Shown here: one piece after another, positions 57,475-64,000 of the stretch | Position numbering within the stretch: the first letter of the stretch is position 1 | Layout of the letters: the number at the start of each line of letters is the position of its first letter | Source of the DNA: Clostridia bacterium | GTDB taxonomy: Bacteria; Bacillota; Clostridia; Oscillospirales; Acutalibacteraceae | DNA length: 64,000 nucleotides | Assembly: GCA_017531385.1 (NCBI GenBank) | Contig: JAFXLD010000002.1 | Span: 17,751 to 81,750 of the forward strand | Direction: 5' to 3' | The notes under the pieces: generated by a model | Databases searched by the model: none | The model's input: only the letters and a program-made list of their open reading frames with translations | Told to the model about the DNA's origin: nothing | Translations under genes and position numbers: made by a program

Positions 57475-57520
57475 TGGCAGGGGCAGAAGGGCTCGAACCC
57501 TCGGCACGCGGTTTTGGAGA
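57475..57520 (-). pseudogene. tRNA-Trp 3' fragment (left attachment site of the island)
   Basis: The minus strand reads from TCTCCAAAACCGCG (anticodon loop with CCA anticodon) through the T arm GAGGG-TTCGAGC-CCTTC and acceptor strand TGCCCCT to G and encoded CCA. These are tRNA-Trp features as in Bacillus. The D arm and 5' acceptor strand are absent; unrelated DNA lies upstream. This is the duplicated 3' end left by tyrosine-recombinase integration into a tRNA gene. Confidence 0.85.
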
Positions 57521-57560
57521 TAAGTATTCATTCCTTATTTATAGCCATTTACAGGCTTTT

Positions 57561-57584
57561 GGGGGGCACATTGGGGGGCACATT
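57561..57584 (+). repeat. tandem 12-base direct repeats beside att
   Basis: Two adjacent copies of TTGGGGGGCACA, the only G-rich tract in an A/T-rich region, about 40 bases inside the element end. Possible arm-type integrase or excisionase binding sites. The rest of 57521-57713 holds no gene that I can support. Confidence 0.65.
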
Positions 57585-57713
57585 ATGTTTTTAATAAGAA
57601 AAATGCGTTGTTAAAAGCACTAATTTTATATACATCTTTCTGTATGTTTTATACATGCGATTTGATCTGTTTTTATTATAAAAATTCACTCAAACAGGTT
57701 CGCACATTCGACT

Positions 57714-57760
57714 AACCTCCTGTTATAAGGTAGAATAAAGCTACCAAGTAACAGGAGGTT
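57714..57760 (+). promoter_or_regulatory. 12-base inverted repeat holding the ribosome site of the 50-residue gene
   Basis: AACCTCCTGTTA (57714-57725) and TAACAGGAGGTT (57749-57760) are perfect complements, with an inner GGTAG/CTACC stem. The right arm contains the AGGAGG of the gene at 57766, so the site is masked in the folded RNA; TTTTCTT follows. Confidence 0.75.
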
Positions 57761-57765
57761 TTCTT

Positions 57766-57918
57766 ATGAAAAAAGTTAAGATTAAGTTTACGGATTTTGA
57801 GTGTAACCTATTAATCAACGGAATGAACGAGTTTCGAAATATGCTTCTCTCGGACGGTATCCCCACTGAAGATGTTGACGAACTGCTCCTGAAAATTATC
57901 AACCAATCTGAAAGGTAG
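57766..57918 (+). CDS. small mobile-element protein of unknown function (50 residues)
   Basis: 50 residues, beginning MKKVKIKFTDFECNLLINGM and ending LLLKIINQSER. It has a short beta start, then helices. Proteins of this size and pattern recur next to TnpV-type genes in clostridial conjugative elements; none has a known function as far as I know. It starts at ATG 57766 with AGGAGG 7 bases upstream and ends 11 bases before the next gene, forming an operon with the DUF6809-like and TnpV genes. Confidence 0.72.
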   Translation: MKKVKIKFTDFECNLLINGMNEFRNMLLSDGIPTEDVDELLLKIINQSER

Positions 57919-57929
57919 GCACTGATATT

Positions 57930-58208
57930 ATGGCTGATTTTATTGAAGATTTTTATTATGGAAACATCGAGCCGCAGGAGTGTACAACAAAACTGACGGC
58001 AAAGGTTAAAAAGAGCCTGAGTGAGCTTGCCGACAAAGAAGAGCAACTTACATCACTCCTCACAGGTAAGGAGAAAGAGCTCTTCACCGACTATGTAGCA
58101 ACCTACATCAAATTCTCAAGCCTATGCAACGCAGACAGCTTCACCATCGGTTTCAGACTCGGAGCAAGATTTACATATGACACTTTTATTGAAAATAGGA
58201 AAGGATGA
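57930..58208 (+). CDS. DUF6809-like small protein
   Basis: 92 residues, helical, beginning ADFIEDFYYGNIEPQE, with LADKEEQLTSLLTGKEKELF and a C-terminal SFTIGFRLGARFTYDTF. This matches the small DUF6809-type proteins frequent in clostridial integrative elements. Function unknown. Its stop overlaps an ATG four bases upstream, and the TnpV gene starts 5 bases downstream. Confidence 0.7.
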   Translation: MADFIEDFYYGNIEPQECTTKLTAKVKKSLSELADKEEQLTSLLTGKEKELFTDYVATYIKFSSLCNADSFTIGFRLGARFTYDTFIENRKG

Positions 58209-58213
58209 AATTT

Positions 58214-58570
58214 ATGGCAAGCATTACATACAGACAAGTCAATGATTATATGATACCCAATCTCACGCTACCACCTGAAGAATCATCCATCCGCCTCGGC
58301 AAATGGGGAATGTTACATAAGGATTATATTCTGAAGCACAAGAAAGTGGTATTTACAATACTACTTGCTAAAGGAAAACTTTATCAGCACTGCGCAGAGA
58401 TTGACGCTCAGGCTCAACAGATGTTTGATACTCTTGTTGAGCAGATGAAAGAGTCTGAAGGTGTTACCGAACAACTCAAAGAACAAAACCAACTCGAATG
58501 GCTACGCCGAATGAATAGCATCCACCGCCATGTAACCGAAATAGTAACCAAAGATCTCATATACACATAA
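58214..58570 (+). CDS. tnpV: TnpV family transposon-encoded protein
   Basis: 118 residues with the TnpV pattern known from Tn4451-type elements: ITYRQVNDYMIPNLTLPPEE, LGKWGMLHKDYI, LLAKGKLYQHCAEIDAQAQQ, EGVTEQLKEQNQLEWLRRMNSI. Its role in transposition or regulation is unclear. ATG 58214 is preferred, since AAAGGA lies 9 bases upstream; an ATG at 58205 abuts that site. The stop codon sits in a long palindrome. Confidence 0.8.
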   Translation: MASITYRQVNDYMIPNLTLPPEESSIRLGKWGMLHKDYILKHKKVVFTILLAKGKLYQHCAEIDAQAQQMFDTLVEQMKESEGVTEQLKEQNQLEWLRRMNSIHRHVTEIVTKDLIYT

Positions 58571-58607
58571 TAAAGTCGCCCACTCGGGCGGCTTTATTAT
58601 GTGTATA
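58561..58607. terminator. long perfect-arm palindrome and bidirectional terminator after tnpV
   Basis: ATACACATAATAAAG pairs with CTTTATTATGTGTAT, continuing through a T/G wobble into CGCCC/GGGCG around ACTC: about 21 bases per arm. It works on either strand and isolates the mobile-element operon from the following membrane/AAA+ operon. Confidence 0.85.
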
Positions 58608-58621
58608 TATATTCAAGCACC

Positions 58622-58650
58622 TTGAAAAAAACAAAATTTTACATTATAAT
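58622..58650 (+). promoter_or_regulatory. promoter of the membrane protein/AAA+ operon
   Basis: TTGAAA (58622-58627), 17-base spacer, TATAAT (58645-58650), then AGGAG before ATG 58700. Confidence 0.8.
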
Positions 58651-58699
58651 AGAATTATCTATTTACTATAAAGTACAACATAAATAGGAGAAATATATA

Positions 58700-59986
58700 A
58701 TGACAAAATCTTCTGTGCAAAAAACAACAAACACCCCAAATTGGTTTGCTCAACATTGGAAAACAATAATTTTAGTGATATCAGTTGCATTAGCATTATT
58801 TCTATTTGAAAGTAGTATTTACTATTTTGTCATAAATGAGAAATTTATAAAATACTGGATAATTATACCTTGCTTCACATATATGGTTTGCTGCTTTATA
58901 AAATATTTTATAAAGAACAATCTGTATAAAAAGTATGTAGTAGAAATAAGCAATATCATTGCGTTAGGTTTGTTGTTTCTTAGTATAAAAATTGAACAAC
59001 TAAAATCAATCTATATAAATAATTATGAAATTCTTTCTTTTGTTATTGTATTTATTGGATTTCTCAGTTTAGTATTAATAAAAACTGATAAGGTTACTAC
59101 AATTAATATGGCAAATGGCAAAATAATAAATAAAAAACTCTTTAATTTATTTTATTTAAATACATCAAAAGCACATGAAATTGCAATGCTGATTGATAAT
59201 AAAGTGGTTAAAAACATTGAAAGGGAAAATGTATCTGAACATGCTGTAAAAAGTTCAACTACTCTTTCTTTTAATCAAAAAGCAATTACTTCATCTAATG
59301 ATATATCTACCGAAGATTTGTCTAAACAACGCGTGTTTGAAAGTTTTGATGTAAAAGAAACAAAATCTTTAATGTTACGCACCATATATGATTCGATTGC
59401 AACATCATCAAAAAGTAATTTTTCAGTGGGAAGTTTAGTTTTATTTGAAAATGTTGAGTTAAAACAGTTAAACGTGGACGATACTGTAATGATATTGAAT
59501 ATTTTACAGGATAGTAAATTTAACAATCAAGAAAATGACAGCATCGAAATTAATTATAATAAAATGTTAGATAAGATGCTTGATGATTTTACAGTTGATT
59601 ATACTTTTTGTTATAGTCAGGATGGTCAATCTGAACAAAAATATTTAATTAGACTGCCTTATAAATCAGACGATAACTTTGAAAATGGGTATCAACATAA
59701 CGATTTACAATTGGGTCGTCTTAGTGTTATAGGAATTTATAGAGGTGAAATTGATTTCTCAAGGGTCGAAAGTATGTCATCCAAGTTTTTAGATATGGTT
59801 TTTGATTCTTACAATGAACAAAAGACCGAAAACGCACAATCACATCAAATGAAATTAAGCAATGCAACAAAAATAAATAATGATATTGAATTCGATTTCA
59901 GTCGTAAAAAGTTTGATGATAAAATTAGACTCATTGATATAATTGCAATTATACAGGAAATATCTTTTAAGAAGGATGAAGAATGA
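58700..59986 (+). CDS. four-helix membrane protein with large cytoplasmic domain, paired with AAA+ ATPase
   Basis: 428 residues that I do not recognise. The N-terminal third has four hydrophobic segments (about 22-45, 52-71, 83-98, 110-128). The remaining 300 residues are hydrophilic, probably cytoplasmic, with a beta-rich part near 255-350 (SVGSLVLFENVELKQLNVDDTV, YLIRLPYK, LGRLSVIGIYRGEIDFS). The stop overlaps the ATG of the AAA+ gene (ATGA), so the two proteins are made together and likely form a complex. Strong A/T bias, unlike the chromosome. A membrane effector controlled by an ATPase is one model; transport or adhesion roles cannot be excluded. Confidence 0.8.
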   Translation: MTKSSVQKTTNTPNWFAQHWKTIILVISVALALFLFESSIYYFVINEKFIKYWIIIPCFTYMVCCFIKYFIKNNLYKKYVVEISNIIALGLLFLSIKIEQLKSIYINNYEILSFVIVFIGFLSLVLIKTDKVTTINMANGKIINKKLFNLFYLNTSKAHEIAMLIDNKVVKNIERENVSEHAVKSSTTLSFNQKAITSSNDISTEDLSKQRVFESFDVKETKSLMLRTIYDSIATSSKSNFSVGSLVLFENVELKQLNVDDTVMILNILQDSKFNNQENDSIEINYNKMLDKMLDDFTVDYTFCYSQDGQSEQKYLIRLPYKSDDNFENGYQHNDLQLGRLSVIGIYRGEIDFSRVESMSSKFLDMVFDSYNEQKTENAQSHQMKLSNATKINNDIEFDFSRKKFDDKIRLIDIIAIIQEISFKKDEE

Positions 59987-61539
59987 GTAAAAAAACATTG
60001 TATATCTATGATGAAGACAAGTTTAATAATTTAACAGAGTGCTTATCTGATTATGAGTTCTATGATATTGCTTACTTTATTGATTTATATGCAACTATTG
60101 AGGCATTAAAAGCAGTAAATAAAGATGAATATACGAAAATAGTTATCGATATTTCAGATTTAATATATGAATCTGGTAATAATAAACTTTACATTGCAAC
60201 ATACATAAGAACTTTATCAAAATTTGAAAACATGGTATTTTGTATCAGAAGCTCTTTATATGATAGTTTTAAAAATAAGTTTCCGATTTTACATCTTCAG
60301 CTTAATAAGAATTATGATTTTCAAGAACAAAATATAGAGTTAACGGAAGAATCTTTAGTAATTACAAAAAAACTGTGTATTTATGCGTATTCCGATTTTT
60401 CAAAGACCAATATAGATAATAAAAGTGTCTTGACTTTAAGCGAGTTGATTGATGATTGGAATCAGTTATCTATAAGATATAACATAGATACAATTATACA
60501 AACTATAGCTGAGCAAGAAATAGAATATATTGATTTATCTTCAACATTAAAGACTCTGCGCATCAGAAACGACTTGATTTTGCAATTTGAAATATTTATA
60601 CACAATATTGCAAGAAGGACGGGAATCAAATTTTGTGTAGAAAGCTCTTTGCTAGAAGACCTATCCTATGTCAGTCCTTTTTTATTTGAAGAACATAAAG
60701 ATTTAGATGAAAAAGAAATTCTTGAAGTCGATGAAGGAAAAGAAAAAATTGATATTTTATCTATTGAAAAGCAGTTGAATGAGATATGTCAAAAGTTGAT
60801 AGGTCACGACACATTTAAATGTGATTTTAAGAATGCTTTTTTAAAACACAAGTTTTTAAGCCAAATGGGTGAAAGAAATATTCTTTCAATTATTTTATGT
60901 GGCAATTCAGGTATAGGAAAAACAGAATTTGCAAAAATCACTTCAAAAGTTTTATATCCCGATGAGCAGCTAATCAAAATCAATTTTGGAAATTATTCAA
61001 CCGAAGGTGTTCTCAACAGTTTAATAGGCTCACCTTTAGGTTATATGGGCAGTGATGAAGGCGGAGAGCTAATCAACAAAATAAAAAACTCAAAATCAAA
61101 GATAATACTAATTGATGAGTTCGAAAAGGCTACGCCTAGTGTTTATAATTTTTTCTATGAACTTTTAGAGGATGGCATTTTCACAGATAGACATGGAAAA
61201 GCGTATGACTTAAGTGGTTATATAATTATTTTCACATCTAATATGTCTGAAAAGGAATATAAAAAGCATATTCCAGATTCACTAAAATCAAGATTTGATA
61301 TGGTTTATTGTTTTGTAGATATACCGATTGAAGAAAAATTGACTTTTATAAACGACACATCAAAGAAACTGATCGAAAAATTAAACAGTGATTTCAAAGT
61401 TAAAATAGATATCAATAAATTACAAACAAAGTTATATGAATTAGCTAATATGCAAAACTTAAGAGATATGAAACGTAGAGTTGAAGATATCGTTTTTTTA
61501 GAATTTTTTGAACTATATAAAAATTCAATAGATGATTAA
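59983..61539 (+). CDS. ClpB-type AAA+ ATPase with novel N-terminal region
   Basis: 518 residues. Residues about 265-515 are an AAA_2 (ClpA/B second module-like) ATPase: Walker A GNSGIGKT at 307-314, pore-like NFGNYSTEGVLNSLIGSPLGYMGSD, Walker B IILIDEFEKA with D378/E379, sensor-1 FTSN, arginine finger in SLKSRFDMVY, and sensor-2-like LRDMKRRVEDI. The first 260 residues have no ClpN or known domain. They open with TLYIYDEDKF and KIVIDISDLIY, which could be a receiver- or TIR-like Rossmann fold. A single AAA module with a private N-terminus and a membrane partner differs from housekeeping Clp proteins. Confidence 0.85.
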   Translation: MSKKTLYIYDEDKFNNLTECLSDYEFYDIAYFIDLYATIEALKAVNKDEYTKIVIDISDLIYESGNNKLYIATYIRTLSKFENMVFCIRSSLYDSFKNKFPILHLQLNKNYDFQEQNIELTEESLVITKKLCIYAYSDFSKTNIDNKSVLTLSELIDDWNQLSIRYNIDTIIQTIAEQEIEYIDLSSTLKTLRIRNDLILQFEIFIHNIARRTGIKFCVESSLLEDLSYVSPFLFEEHKDLDEKEILEVDEGKEKIDILSIEKQLNEICQKLIGHDTFKCDFKNAFLKHKFLSQMGERNILSIILCGNSGIGKTEFAKITSKVLYPDEQLIKINFGNYSTEGVLNSLIGSPLGYMGSDEGGELINKIKNSKSKIILIDEFEKATPSVYNFFYELLEDGIFTDRHGKAYDLSGYIIIFTSNMSEKEYKKHIPDSLKSRFDMVYCFVDIPIEEKLTFINDTSKKLIEKLNSDFKVKIDINKLQTKLYELANMQNLRDMKRRVEDIVFLEFFELYKNSIDD

Positions 61540-61544
61540 ACATT

Positions 61545-61578
61545 GCACGGCGGAGGGTGTTAACACCTTCCGCCGTGT
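61545..61578. terminator. bidirectional terminator between the two island operons
   Basis: ACGGCGGAGGGTGTT pairs with AACACCTTCCGCCGT (15 bases per arm, one G-T, almost no loop). It ends the AAA+ operon and the convergent methyltransferase/DUF262 operon. Confidence 0.88.
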
Positions 61579-61582
61579 ATTG

Positions 61583-62746
61583 TTATCTGTTGCCTTTTGC
61601 TCTGTTGTGTGTCTTGCAAAGCATTTGACAATTATTTATATCGGTTGCACCGCCTCTACTCCAAGCTGCAATATGATCAGCATCCATTTCGCTCTGTTTC
61701 CATATTCGTTTATTATTACTGTCGTTTCCTAATGCACAAAGTGGGCAGTTTGATGTGCCGTCTGCTTGAGCTTGTGATGTCTGCCTTGCATAAACTGTCT
61801 TTTTTGTCGCTTCATCAAACACACGTACATTTAAAAGCTCTTTATGCTCACAACCGCCTAAAACATATTCCCAAATACCTTTCTTATCGCTTACATAAGT
61901 ATCTTCAAGAAGTTCATGAACCTTATCAGAAACGACTTGTGGGTCATATGGATTATTATGGAATCTTTCATAAAGCTCACCCCATTTCAGACCGCACATC
62001 TTGCTGTCAACATCAATAAACACACTTGAAATCCAATTTATTACTGAATTGAAATATGTTTTGAGTTCGGTAATATTATCATCGTATCGGTGCATACTCA
62101 TATAAGCATCAATATGACCGTGACTTACCCAATCTAAAGCTGTGCGAAGGTAATCCTGTCTTAACACATTACCTGAAATATAAGCACTCCATTTCTGAAT
62201 ATTGGCGTTCTGACTGTTACTGAACTCTTCTTTAGCTTTTGTAACAAAGGGACCGGAGTGAATAGCATTTGAAAGTTCTTGCTCGTTAAGGGGTACACCT
62301 GCTATGTTTATAGTTTTAAACCATTCTTTAATTTCGCTTTCGGTACCTTCGCAAATATAAATAGTAAGCGGTGTTTCTAAAATAGTTTTTTTCTTATCGT
62401 CAGCAAGACCGCTGAAATAGCGTTCCATACCGTTTTCATCCTTAATGGCAAACTTGTCTGTTATGAATCTTCCAAAGCTCGTTATTCGCTGCTGACCGTC
62501 AAGAACTTCATATTTATCTTCACCAACCTTTGTGAAGTAGATAAGACCTAACGGGTATTCTTTGAGTAAAGAGTCAATAACGGCGACATCTTTTTTGCCG
62601 TCAGCATATATGTAATTACGTTGGTATTCAGGCTGAATTGTCAGTTTACCCGAAAGACCGAACAAGCCTTTGCCTTCGTATTCGTTATAAGCAAAGCCTT
62701 TGCAAATATCTGCAATCGTTATATCAGTTCGTAAATCAGTTTTCAT
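61583..62746 (-). CDS. DUF262 domain protein with C-terminal HNH nuclease
   Basis: 387 residues. The N-terminal DUF262 (ParB/Srx-like, about 10-230) has QPEYQRNYIYADGKKDVAVIDSLL and YEVLDGQQRITSFGRFI, the pattern of GmrS-type NTP-using domains. The C-terminal HNH nuclease (about 338-387) has CPLC, then MDADHIAAWSRGGATDINNC and MLCKTHNRAKG, with all expected His, Asn and Cys present. Its ATG lies inside the end of the methyltransferase gene (11-base overlap), so the two are coupled. It is probably the restriction or effector nuclease of this pair. GmrSD-type enzymes cut modified DNA, but here the HNH is fused directly to DUF262. Confidence 0.87.
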   Translation of the reverse strand: MKTDLRTDITIADICKGFAYNEYEGKGLFGLSGKLTIQPEYQRNYIYADGKKDVAVIDSLLKEYPLGLIYFTKVGEDKYEVLDGQQRITSFGRFITDKFAIKDENGMERYFSGLADDKKKTILETPLTIYICEGTESEIKEWFKTINIAGVPLNEQELSNAIHSGPFVTKAKEEFSNSQNANIQKWSAYISGNVLRQDYLRTALDWVSHGHIDAYMSMHRYDDNITELKTYFNSVINWISSVFIDVDSKMCGLKWGELYERFHNNPYDPQVVSDKVHELLEDTYVSDKKGIWEYVLGGCEHKELLNVRVFDEATKKTVYARQTSQAQADGTSNCPLCALGNDSNNKRIWKQSEMDADHIAAWSRGGATDINNCQMLCKTHNRAKGNR

Positions 62747-63845
62747 AGTCCTTTTTCCTTCTTATAATAATCCTAAAATATGTTGCTTTTCCATTTATGT
62801 TGCAAGTGTGTGATTTTGCATTTTGAACGTATTCGTTAGTACCTAACACATCCAACAATGCATATCTATTGATTGCATCTATTATTTCAAATTGCTCTGG
62901 ACAATATTTGTCTAGAAATGTTATTGGAACGCCCATCAACTCGTCATAATCTATGGGAATTGCATCAGTAAAGGGTATTTCAATTGCTGCGTAGTTATCA
63001 TATTTAGCGTATTCACGGTTGCGCACTTCTCTATGTTTGCTAAATTTTATATTATCAGCCATTGACATAAGTGCAAGTGGTTCATGTCTTCGTCCATGGT
63101 CAATGTTTGTAAACCACCTAACACCTTTTACACGAATATATTTATTGCCATTTTCATCTATACGATAACCAGCAGAAGCTAATGGATAGCTGTCAGGTAC
63201 TCTAAACTCTCTATCGCCACTATGAATGCTTACACCGAGCCAAAGCTTGTTTTCCATAATGTAAGGAAATACTTCTTTGTAGGTTATAGCATTTTGATTG
63301 CCAATAATTATGAAACTTTTATCAGCTTCCATTATCCATGATAAAAATTCTCTAAAAAGCGAAAATGGAGGATTGGTTATTATTATATCAGCCTCATCTC
63401 TCAACGCCTTAACTTCTTCGCTACGAAAATCTCCGTCTCCATCCAAATACTGCCACTCTAAATCATCTATATCAATTGCACCGGATTTATTACTATCTCT
63501 TGTAAGTGTAAATATTTTACCATGCGTTTTAGTTTTACTTTCATCGAACTGGGGTGATTCGCTTTCAAAAAGTGATAACTGATAATAATCTTGAATTTTT
63601 TTACTTTCATGAGCATAACTTGTGCTTATTAACTTTTTAAGACCGAAGTTTTCAAAGTTTTGGGCAAAAAATTTTGTGAAGTTACTCCATTCTGGATCGT
63701 CACAAGGCAATAATACAGTTTTTCCTCTGAAAACATCTGGATTATATTCCATATAGGAATTCATTTCTTTTTGAATGTCGACATACTGCGTATAGAACTC
63801 ATCATTTTTTGCTTTGTTAGCTTCTCTGAGATTTGAATTAGCCAT
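62736..63845 (-). CDS. EcoRI-family adenine-specific DNA methyltransferase
   Basis: 369 residues. It resembles M.EcoRI: MANSNLREANKAKNDEFYTQYVDIQKEM, VLLPCDDPEWSNFTKFFAQNF, and the catalytic N6-adenine motif NPPF at residues 158-161 (IIITNPPFSLFREFLSWIM). HGRRHEPLALM and FTDAIPIDYDELMGVPITFLDKY are also as in that family. The start is ATG 63845 with GGAGGT upstream; an upstream ATG at 63938 has no ribosome site and overlaps the leader hairpin. No EcoRI endonuclease homologue is adjacent; instead the DUF262-HNH gene overlaps its 3' end. It may protect self DNA from that nuclease. Confidence 0.88.
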   Translation of the reverse strand: MANSNLREANKAKNDEFYTQYVDIQKEMNSYMEYNPDVFRGKTVLLPCDDPEWSNFTKFFAQNFENFGLKKLISTSYAHESKKIQDYYQLSLFESESPQFDESKTKTHGKIFTLTRDSNKSGAIDIDDLEWQYLDGDGDFRSEEVKALRDEADIIITNPPFSLFREFLSWIMEADKSFIIIGNQNAITYKEVFPYIMENKLWLGVSIHSGDREFRVPDSYPLASAGYRIDENGNKYIRVKGVRWFTNIDHGRRHEPLALMSMADNIKFSKHREVRNREYAKYDNYAAIEIPFTDAIPIDYDELMGVPITFLDKYCPEQFEIIDAINRYALLDVLGTNEYVQNAKSHTCNINGKATYFRIIIRRKKDYEN

Positions 63846-63910
63846 AATTACCTCCGCATTTTTCGCAGAATGTACCCATTTGCGAATATAAGCAGATAAA
63901 AATAGAAAAT

Positions 63911-63949
63911 CCGTCAGGTTTAAGGTTTTTGAGACCATAAATCTGACGG
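63911..63949 (-). promoter_or_regulatory. 5'-terminal hairpin of the methyltransferase transcript
   Basis: Minus strand CCGTCAG (63949-63943) pairs with CTGACGG (63917-63911), extended by TTT/AAA after one mismatch, followed by ATTTTCTATTTTTA. It begins about where transcription should start and may be an attenuator or stability element. Confidence 0.6.
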
Positions 63950-63955
63950 CTATTA

Positions 63956-63983
63956 TTTATATAGCTATATTAAATTTTAACAA
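63956..63983 (-). promoter_or_regulatory. putative promoter of the methyltransferase/DUF262 operon
   Basis: Minus strand TTGTTA (63983-63978), 16-base spacer, TATAAA (63961-63956). Confidence 0.5.
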
Positions 63984-64000
63984 ATCCATCTGCTTTACTT

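Larger units (their letters stand above)
57475..64000. mobile_element. integrated element (genomic island) at tRNA-Trp, right end outside window
   Basis: It starts at the tRNA-Trp fragment and continues past the window end. Contents: direct repeats near att, small ICE-type genes, TnpV, a membrane protein/AAA+ pair, and an adenine methyltransferase with a DUF262-HNH nuclease. The DNA is visibly more A/T-rich from about 58.6 to 61.5 kb. No integrase is seen; it is expected near the other end. The reconstituted tRNA-Trp should lie beyond 64000. Confidence 0.75.

Noticed and set aside
57543-57600. Remnant of an integrase C-terminus near the att site.
   Set aside because: Only short frames with no recombinase motifs; the repeats are better seen as DNA-level sites.
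1-64000. CRISPR arrays, rRNA genes, intact insertion sequences.
   Set aside because: No regularly spaced repeats, rRNA motifs or transposase genes with terminal repeats were seen on either strand.

Overview
The window looks like chromosomal DNA of a low-GC, spore-forming, obligately anaerobic member of the Clostridia, most like the Ruminococcaceae/Oscillospiraceae. The evidence is: a secreted protein with two dockerin repeats and a cohesin-like module; an IspH-ribosomal protein S1 fusion next to cmk; a spoIIM homologue; a flavin reductase-rubredoxin-rubrerythrin chain (oxygen defence of anaerobes); strong AGGAGG ribosome binding sites; frequent TTG/GTG starts; and many TTGACA-N17-TATAAT promoters. 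No database search was possible; family names come from reading motifs.

Layout, left to right. 1-3.3 kb: 3' end of recN, a sugar-phosphate isomerase-like gene and tyrS. 3.4-10.9 kb (minus strand): a large FtsX-type ABC exporter with its ATPase, then a cell-wall set FHA protein / RodA-FtsW glycosyltransferase / class B penicillin-binding protein. 11-15 kb: galM, the dockerin-cohesin-dockerin protein with an LCAT-like domain, and a 6S RNA gene. 15-22.7 kb: DUF1292 gene, LacX-like epimerase, subtilisin-like protease, Xer-type recombinase, spoIIM, a small membrane protein, yajC, tgt and queA. 22.9-25.7 kb: lysine/diaminopimelate genes asd-dapA-dapB. 25.8-34.6 kb: XRE regulator, serine dehydratase, GH95 fucosidase, flavoprotein, cmk and ispH-rpsA. 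34.7-40.4 kb: complete UMP operon downstream of carbamoyl phosphate, pyrC-K-D-F-E-B-I. 40.4-48.6 kb: a minus-strand run LCP-like / transglutaminase / folE / lipoprotein / uvrB / uvrA. 48.6-57.3 kb: GPH sugar symporter, prolyl-tRNA editing homologue, Gfo/Idh/MocA oxidoreductase, a cysteine-rich protein with a structured leader, the flavin-rubredoxin-rubrerythrin fusion under a PerR-like palindrome, a DUF1874-like gene divergent from a BTAD regulator, ung, and a metallophosphoesterase.

From about 57.5 kb to the window end the sequence changes character. The minus strand carries a 3' fragment of tRNA-Trp (anticodon loop to encoded CCA) followed by its own terminator, but no 5' half. This is the signature of an element integrated in the 3' end of a tRNA gene, with the reconstituted tRNA expected beyond the right edge. 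Inside lie small mobile-element genes (a 50-residue protein, a DUF6809-like protein, TnpV), then an AT-rich two-gene operon of a four-helix membrane protein and a ClpB-type AAA+ ATPase. Convergent to it is a second two-gene operon, an EcoRI-family adenine methyltransferase overlapping a DUF262-HNH nuclease. These two operons are the best candidates for an undescribed (probably anti-phage) system.

A recurring theme is translation control written into gene junctions. Two fused reading frames (ispH-rpsA; flavoredoxin-rubredoxin-rubrerythrin) keep a full Shine-Dalgarno sequence and in-frame ATG at the fusion joint. At three other genes the Shine-Dalgarno sequence lies in the right arm of an inverted repeat.
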